From: CAYQDR01 sp964416315 | Lineage (GTDB): Bacteria > Methylomirabilota > Methylomirabilia > Rokubacteriales > DASRDR01 | Assembly: GCA_964416315.1 (NCBI GenBank) | Contig: CAYQDR010000099.1 | Coordinates: forward strand, 1 to 18,215 | DNA: 18,215 nt | Direction of reading: 5' to 3' | Shown: one piece after another, positions 14,504 to 18,215 of the stretch | How positions within the stretch are numbered: the stretch's first letter is position 1 | Layout: each line of letters starts with the position of its first letter | Made by a program: the position numbers and the translations under genes | Notes under the pieces: generated by a model | What the model saw: the letters and a program-made list of their open reading frames with translations, nothing else | What the model was told of the DNA's origin: nothing | The model's database searches: none

Positions 14504-15265
14504 ATGATCGTCTCGCACGGGCAGACGGACATCGGCAGGCGCCGGAAGATCAACGAAGACAGCATCTTCGCGGCCGGCGCCCTGTTCATCGTGTGCGACG
14601 GGATGGGAGGCCACAAGGCGGGGGAGGTGGCCTCCAGCCTGGCCGTGGAGGCGATGGCGCGCTTCATCGAGCGCTCGGACGAGGACCACGAGCTCACCTG
14701 GCCGTTCGGCTTCGACCCGCGGCTCTCCTACAACGCCAACCGGGTGCGCACCGCGATGAAGCTCGCCAACCGGAGCGTCTTCCGGAAAGCCAGCTCCGAC
14801 GAGGAGTACGTCGGGATGGGCACCACGGCCGTGGTCGCCCTGTTCGCGCCGAAGGATCCGGTGATGACGTACGCCGGCGTGGGTGACAGTCGGATCTACC
14901 TCCTCCGGGCCGGAGGCATGCTCCAGCTCACGCGCGACGACTCCCTGGCCAGCGTCGCCTGGGCCGGACCCCCCGCCGAGGAGGTCGGCGCGACCGGCTC
15001 GGCGCTCCGCAACATCCTGACGAAAGCCCTCGGCGCTCGCGAGGACGTGGAATTCGACGTCGTGGACCAGGCGCTGGCCGAGGGTGACCTGGTGCTGCTC
15101 TGCTCCGACGGGCTCACGGGCATGCTGCCGGACGCGCGCATCCTGGAGATCGCCACGGCGCACGGCGGCGACCTCGCGGGCGCCACCCGGGCGCTCGTCG
15201 CCGAGGCGAACGCGGCGGGGGGTCGCGACAACATCAGCGTGGTTCTCGCGCAGTATCGCCGCTGA
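14504..15265 (+). CDS. PP2C-family serine/threonine protein phosphatase
   Basis: A 253-residue Stp/PrpC-like phosphatase that removes phosphate from serine and threonine residues. Metal-binding motifs are present: NED (E18-D19), CDGMGGH (31-37, D32 and G33), SDG (D202) and RDN (D242). GVGDSRIYLLR (125-135) is the usual family strand. It has no membrane segment and is soluble. ATG 14504 follows GAGGAG. It lies 25 bases before the kinase gene, the common phosphatase-kinase pairing, and would reverse phosphorylation by that kinase and of the phosphoproteins read by the FHA-cyclase. Confidence 0.94.
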   Translation: MIVSHGQTDIGRRRKINEDSIFAAGALFIVCDGMGGHKAGEVASSLAVEAMARFIERSDEDHELTWPFGFDPRLSYNANRVRTAMKLANRSVFRKASSDEEYVGMGTTAVVALFAPKDPVMTYAGVGDSRIYLLRAGGMLQLTRDDSLASVAWAGPPAEEVGATGSALRNILTKALGAREDVEFDVVDQALAEGDLVLLCSDGLTGMLPDARILEIATAHGGDLAGATRALVAEANAAGGRDNISVVLAQYRR

Positions 15266-15290
15266 GCGGACGCCCGCGTCAGACCCGCCC

Positions 15291-16805
15291 ATGATCCAGC
15301 AGATCGGCCGGTACGAGATCGTCGAACGGATCGGCCGCGGGGGCATGGGCACCGTGTACAAGGCCAGGGACCCCAGGCTCGGCCGGCATGTCGCCCTCAA
15401 GGTCATCTCCGGCGACAGCGACGCCACCGACGAGCTGAAGACGCGCTTCTACCGCGAGGCCCAGGCCTGCGCGACGCTGAGCCACCCCAACGTCGTCACG
15501 GTCTACGACCTGGGCGAAGACGACGGCCGGCTCTTCATCGTCATGGAGTTCCTGGACGGGGAGGAGCTCAAGCACGTGATCGCCCAGCGGAAGCCCCTCG
15601 CCCTGGAAGACAAGCTCGACTTGATGGTCCAGGTCTGTGAGGGGCTCCATTACGCCCACCAGAAGGGGATCATCCACCGCGACATCAAGCCGGGCAACAT
15701 CTTCGTGCTTCGGACCGGGCAGGCCAAGATCCTCGACTTCGGCCTCGCGCGCATCGCCTCGAGCGACCCCGGCCTCACGCGGACGGGGCTCATCATGGGG
15801 ACGCTGCGGTACATGTCCCCCGAGCAGGCCCGCGGGCGGGTGGACCAGCGGTCGGACATCTTCTCGGTGGGCGCTGTCTTCTACGAGTTCCTGAGCTACC
15901 GGCCCCGCGTTCGCGAGCGAAGACCCGATGGAGATCCTCGAGCTCCTCCGGACGACCGCCCCGCCGCCCCTCAGCGAGGTGGATCCGACGGTCCCGCGCG
16001 AGCTCTCGGCGGTCGTCGAGCGCGCGCTCAGGAAGGATCCCGCCCAGCGCTTTCCCGACCTCGCCCAGATGCGCGCGCAGCTCGAGGGGATCCGTCGGCG
16101 GCTCGACGACGAGGCCGTCCGGCTCGGGCAGCAGGTGCGCGCGCGGCTCGACGAGATCCGGGGGCTCCAGGACCGGCTGGCCGCGCGGACTGGCGAAGCG
16201 CCCGAAGACGAGACGCTCCCCGTAGTGGACGACCGGGCGCGCGTCGGAACGCTCCGGGCCCTCGAGCACCAGCTCGCGGAGAAGCTCGAGCGGCTCCGCG
16301 CCCGTGCCCAGCGGGTCGAGGCCGTGGAGGCGGCCCATGCCCACGGCGTGGAGCTCATGCGCCGCGGGGATGCGGAGGGGGCGATCGCCGAGTTCGAGCA
16401 GGTCCTCCGGGAGGTCCCCGAGCACCGCGGCGCGCTCGAGGGGATCCGTCAGGCCCGCCGCGGCGCGCCGCCGGCACCCGCCCCGGAAGCGCCCCGCCGC
16501 GTTCCGCCGCCGCCCGCGGCGCCGCCTCCACCGGCACCGGCTCCGCCGGCCGCGGCGCGGCCGGGTTCGGTGGCGCCCGCGCCCGAGCGCCGTCCGGCGC
16601 CGGCCCCCGCGCCGCCCCCGCCCGCACCCGCTCCGTCCCCGCCCGCGCCGCTGGCGCGGCGGAGTCGCGCGTTCGGCTGGCGCGAGGCGGGCCTGGCGGC
16701 GATTGTGTTGCTGGCCCTCGTCGGCGTCGCGGCCTATCTCCTGCGCCCCGCGCCTGCGCCGCCGGTAGTGTCCGAGAGCCCCCCGGCCGCGCCGGCGCCG
16801 GCTGA
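15291..16805 (+). CDS. Serine/threonine protein kinase, N-terminal part (frame broken at 15903-15906)
   Basis: Hanks-type kinase. The P-loop is IGRGGMGTVYKA (14-25); K37 binds ATP, E56 is in helix C, the catalytic loop is HRDIKPGN (129-136, D131), then DFG (149-151) and SPE (176-178), and the domain continues to about residue 205. After P205 the frame leaves the family sequence and reads arginine/proline-rich nonsense until a stop at 16803-16805. Dropping one C from the CCCC run at 15903-15906 gives YRPAFASEDPMEILELL and continues into the 15928-18135 frame. As sequenced, this product would lack the last third of the kinase fold. The ribosome site before ATG 15291 is weak, suggesting coupling to the phosphatase gene 25 bases upstream. 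Confidence 0.85.
   Translation: MIQQIGRYEIVERIGRGGMGTVYKARDPRLGRHVALKVISGDSDATDELKTRFYREAQACATLSHPNVVTVYDLGEDDGRLFIVMEFLDGEELKHVIAQRKPLALEDKLDLMVQVCEGLHYAHQKGIIHRDIKPGNIFVLRTGQAKILDFGLARIASSDPGLTRTGLIMGTLRYMSPEQARGRVDQRSDIFSVGAVFYEFLSYRPRVRERRPDGDPRAPPDDRPAAPQRGGSDGPARALGGRRARAQEGSRPALSRPRPDARAARGDPSAARRRGRPARAAGARAARRDPGAPGPAGRADWRSARRRDAPRSGRPGARRNAPGPRAPARGEARAAPRPCPAGRGRGGGPCPRRGAHAPRGCGGGDRRVRAGPPGGPRAPRRARGDPSGPPRRAAGTRPGSAPPRSAAARGAASTGTGSAGRGAAGFGGARARAPSGAGPRAAPARTRSVPARAAGAAESRVRLARGGPGGDCVAGPRRRRGLSPAPRACAAGSVREPPGRAGAG
15903..15906 (+). other. Probable +1 frameshift in a CCCC run
   Basis: The kinase fold is continuous only if one C of this four-base run is removed. The joined protein would have 947 residues from 15291 to 18135. 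Causes could be a sequencing or assembly error, a true mutation, or less likely programmed slippage. Confidence 0.8.
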
Positions 16806-18135
16806 GCCGGTGGCGGCCGCCTCGCCCGCGCCCGTGGCGCCCGCCGCGCCCGCGCCCGTGGCGCCCGCTCCCACTGTCCCACCGCCGGCGGCGGTGCCCG
16901 CGAGCCCGGCTCCCGCCGCGCCGCCTTCCGTGGGACCACCGCCGGCGCGGGTCCCGGCGGAGGAGGCGCGGGCGAAGATGCTGGCCGCCCGCGAGGATGC
17001 GATCCGGGCGGACGCCGAGCGCTGGGCGCTCCAGTCGTGGGCGGCGGCGGTGGCGAAACAGCGGGAGGGCGACGCGGCGTTCGAGCGCGGGGAGGCCGGG
17101 CGCGCGGAGAGGGCGTATCGCGAGGCGGGCGACAGCTACGTGCGGGCCGGTCGCGAAGCCCAGCAGGTCGCGGCGGATGCGCAAAGGGCCGCGGAGGCCG
17201 AGCGGCAGCGGAAGGCGCAGGAGGCCCAGCGCGCCGCGGAGGCCGAGCGCCAGCGGGCCGCCGCCGAGGCGGAGCGCCAGAAGGCGGTCGAGGCGGAGCG
17301 ACAACGCCAGGCGGCGCTCCAGCGCCAGCAGGCCGAGGAAACCGCGCGCCTCGCGCCGCTCCAGCAGGAGACGGAGCGGGCCCGCAGCGCCGCGGTGAGC
17401 GCGCGGGAGCAGGCGCTCCGGGTCGAGGCGGAGAAGGTCGCGAAGGCCCTCTTCGAGGGGGCCCGGGTGCGGGAGCAGGAGGCCGACTCCCTCGCGAGCC
17501 GGCAGAGCTTCGCCGCCGCGACGCAGGCGTACGGCGACGCGGCGCTCCGCTACGGCGCGGCGGCGCAGCGCGCCCAGCTCGCGCGCGCCGCCCGGAGCGA
17601 GGCCGACCAGGCGCGGGGGCAGATGCTCGACGCGAAGAAGCGCGCGAGCCCCGGCACCGCCGGCTACCAGGCCGGCGTCACCGAGGAGCAGCAGGGGCAG
17701 CTGGCCTACGAGCGGGGGGGCTTCAAGCAGGCGGCCGATCGCTTCCGCGCCGCGGAGGCGGCGTTCGCGGGCACGCCGGGCGGCGCGCCCGGGTCACGTG
17801 CGCCGGGCGGCGACGCCCGAGTCGAGATCCAGGCGGCGCTCGACACCTACAAGCGCGCCATCGAGGCGAAGGACCTGGCCCTCCTCCAGAAGATCCGCCC
17901 GGGCCTGACCGCGGCCGAGCTCCGGCGGATCCGGGAGGCGTTCGCGCAGGGCAGGAGCCAGAGCGTGGACCTTAGTGTTCAAGGCATTGACGTCGCGGGA
18001 GACGAGGCCGAGGCTCGGGGTCGGAGGCTCGATGTCTTCGTCTCGAAGGACGGCCAGACTTTCCGTAGCGAGGGGGCGTTCGTCTTTAAGCTCCGCCGCC
18101 TGCCGAGCGGCTGGGTGATTGACGCCGTCAACTGA
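15928..18135 (+). CDS. Serine/threonine kinase, C-terminal part: end of kinase domain, TM segment, helical repeats, SnoaL-like end
   Basis: In the numbering of this 735-residue frame (add 212 for the joined protein), residues 1-55 finish the kinase fold (RALRKDPAQRFPDLAQM). A helical, TPR-like part follows (about 108-178). A proline/alanine-rich linker (180-243) leads to one membrane helix, GLAAIVLLALVGVAAYLL (255-272), and a second linker (273-343). Then come three related helical units (347-412, 485-550, 555-615), with an alanine/glutamate/arginine coiled coil (412-484) between the first two. The C-terminal 100 residues end in FVFKLRRLPSGWVIDAVN, typical of an NTF2/SnoaL-like domain. With the kinase inside the cell, the repeats and last domain should be outside. 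It was probably one gene with the preceding part; ATG 15928 has no convincing ribosome site. Confidence 0.82.
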   Translation: MEILELLRTTAPPPLSEVDPTVPRELSAVVERALRKDPAQRFPDLAQMRAQLEGIRRRLDDEAVRLGQQVRARLDEIRGLQDRLAARTGEAPEDETLPVVDDRARVGTLRALEHQLAEKLERLRARAQRVEAVEAAHAHGVELMRRGDAEGAIAEFEQVLREVPEHRGALEGIRQARRGAPPAPAPEAPRRVPPPPAAPPPPAPAPPAAARPGSVAPAPERRPAPAPAPPPPAPAPSPPAPLARRSRAFGWREAGLAAIVLLALVGVAAYLLRPAPAPPVVSESPPAAPAPAEPVAAASPAPVAPAAPAPVAPAPTVPPPAAVPASPAPAAPPSVGPPPARVPAEEARAKMLAAREDAIRADAERWALQSWAAAVAKQREGDAAFERGEAGRAERAYREAGDSYVRAGREAQQVAADAQRAAEAERQRKAQEAQRAAEAERQRAAAEAERQKAVEAERQRQAALQRQQAEETARLAPLQQETERARSAAVSAREQALRVEAEKVAKALFEGARVREQEADSLASRQSFAAATQAYGDAALRYGAAAQRAQLARAARSEADQARGQMLDAKKRASPGTAGYQAGVTEEQQGQLAYERGGFKQAADRFRAAEAAFAGTPGGAPGSRAPGGDARVEIQAALDTYKRAIEAKDLALLQKIRPGLTAAELRRIREAFAQGRSQSVDLSVQGIDVAGDEAEARGRRLDVFVSKDGQTFRSEGAFVFKLRRLPSGWVIDAVN
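16824..16868 (+). repeat. Tandem repeat coding for the Pro/Ala linker
   Basis: A 21-base identical sequence occurs at 16824-16844 and again at 16848-16868 (24-base period), coding APVAPAAP-type residues. It is part of a longer low-complexity stretch, about 16480-16960, that encodes the linkers on either side of the membrane helix. Such stretches vary in length and are prone to assembly error. Confidence 0.7.
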
Positions 18136-18161
18136 GGAAGGCTGGGAGTTGAGCCAGTCCC

Positions 18162-18215
18162 GTGTTCGGGCTCACGGTTTCTGACAGCACTCTGCTCGGG
18201 ATCATTGTGCTCGCC
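18162..18215 (+). CDS. Possible start of a further gene (partial)
   Basis: From GTG 18162 the frame stays open to the window end (18 codons, MFGLTVSDSTLLGIIVLA if GTG is the start). It reads like a membrane-protein N-terminus. A GGGAG lies at 18144-18148, rather far upstream. Too short to identify; tentative. Confidence 0.3.
   Translation, partial: MFGLTVSDSTLLGIIVLA

Noticed and set aside
16480..17400. CRISPR-like or tandem array suggested by repeated GC-rich words
   Set aside because: The repeats are in-frame Pro/Ala and Ala/Glu/Arg codons of the kinase linkers and coiled coil, with no spacer structure.

Overview
The window is GC-rich (roughly 70 percent by eye) and gene-dense, with short intergenic gaps, frequent GTG starts and good purine-rich ribosome binding sites. 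It looks like chromosomal DNA of a free-living, high-GC soil or sediment bacterium. The gene mix (class III CoA-transferases, a short isocitrate lyase with an AceB-type malate synthase, Hanks-type kinase and FHA signalling) would fit a Rokubacteria/Methylomirabilota or deltaproteobacteria-like lineage. That assignment is inference; no marker gene is present to settle it.

Region 1 (1-1700) is an IS110-family insertion sequence: a 407-residue DEDD transposase preceded by about 300 bases of structured non-coding DNA that is a good candidate for the guide ('bridge') RNA. Region 2 (1768-3175) has two divergent genes, a leftward Asp-box beta-propeller and a rightward single-domain cupin.

Region 3 (3150-8516) is the most striking part. 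A sigma70-like promoter, a clear TPP riboswitch and a strong intrinsic terminator lead into a PhnD/PhnC/PhnE-type ABC importer. It is followed without a real gap by two adjacent class III (CaiB/BaiF) CoA-transferases. The first has the catalytic aspartate; the second has alanine at the aligned position, suggesting a heteromeric enzyme. Control of a phosphonate-type importer by a thiamine riboswitch suggests that the solute is a thiamine-related or phosphorylated compound rather than an ordinary phosphonate.

Region 4 (8660-12580) is a glyoxylate-shunt locus. A leftward LysR regulator is divergent from a 54-residue cysteine-rich miniprotein, a short isocitrate lyase (aceA) and malate synthase A (aceB). 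A dyad-symmetric LysR-type site lies in the divergent promoter region. aceB is followed by an intergenic stretch unusually rich in hairpins (12587-12738).

Region 5 (12845-18135) is a phospho-signalling module: an FHA-GAF-class III cyclase predicted to make cAMP, a PP2C phosphatase, and a large transmembrane Ser/Thr kinase with a repeat-rich C-terminal half. The kinase reading frame is broken by one extra C in a CCCC run at 15903-15906; removing one base restores a continuous protein of 947 residues. Together the three could form a loop: the kinase phosphorylates, the FHA domain reads phosphothreonine and tunes cAMP output, and the phosphatase resets. The last bases (from 18162) may begin another membrane-protein gene.
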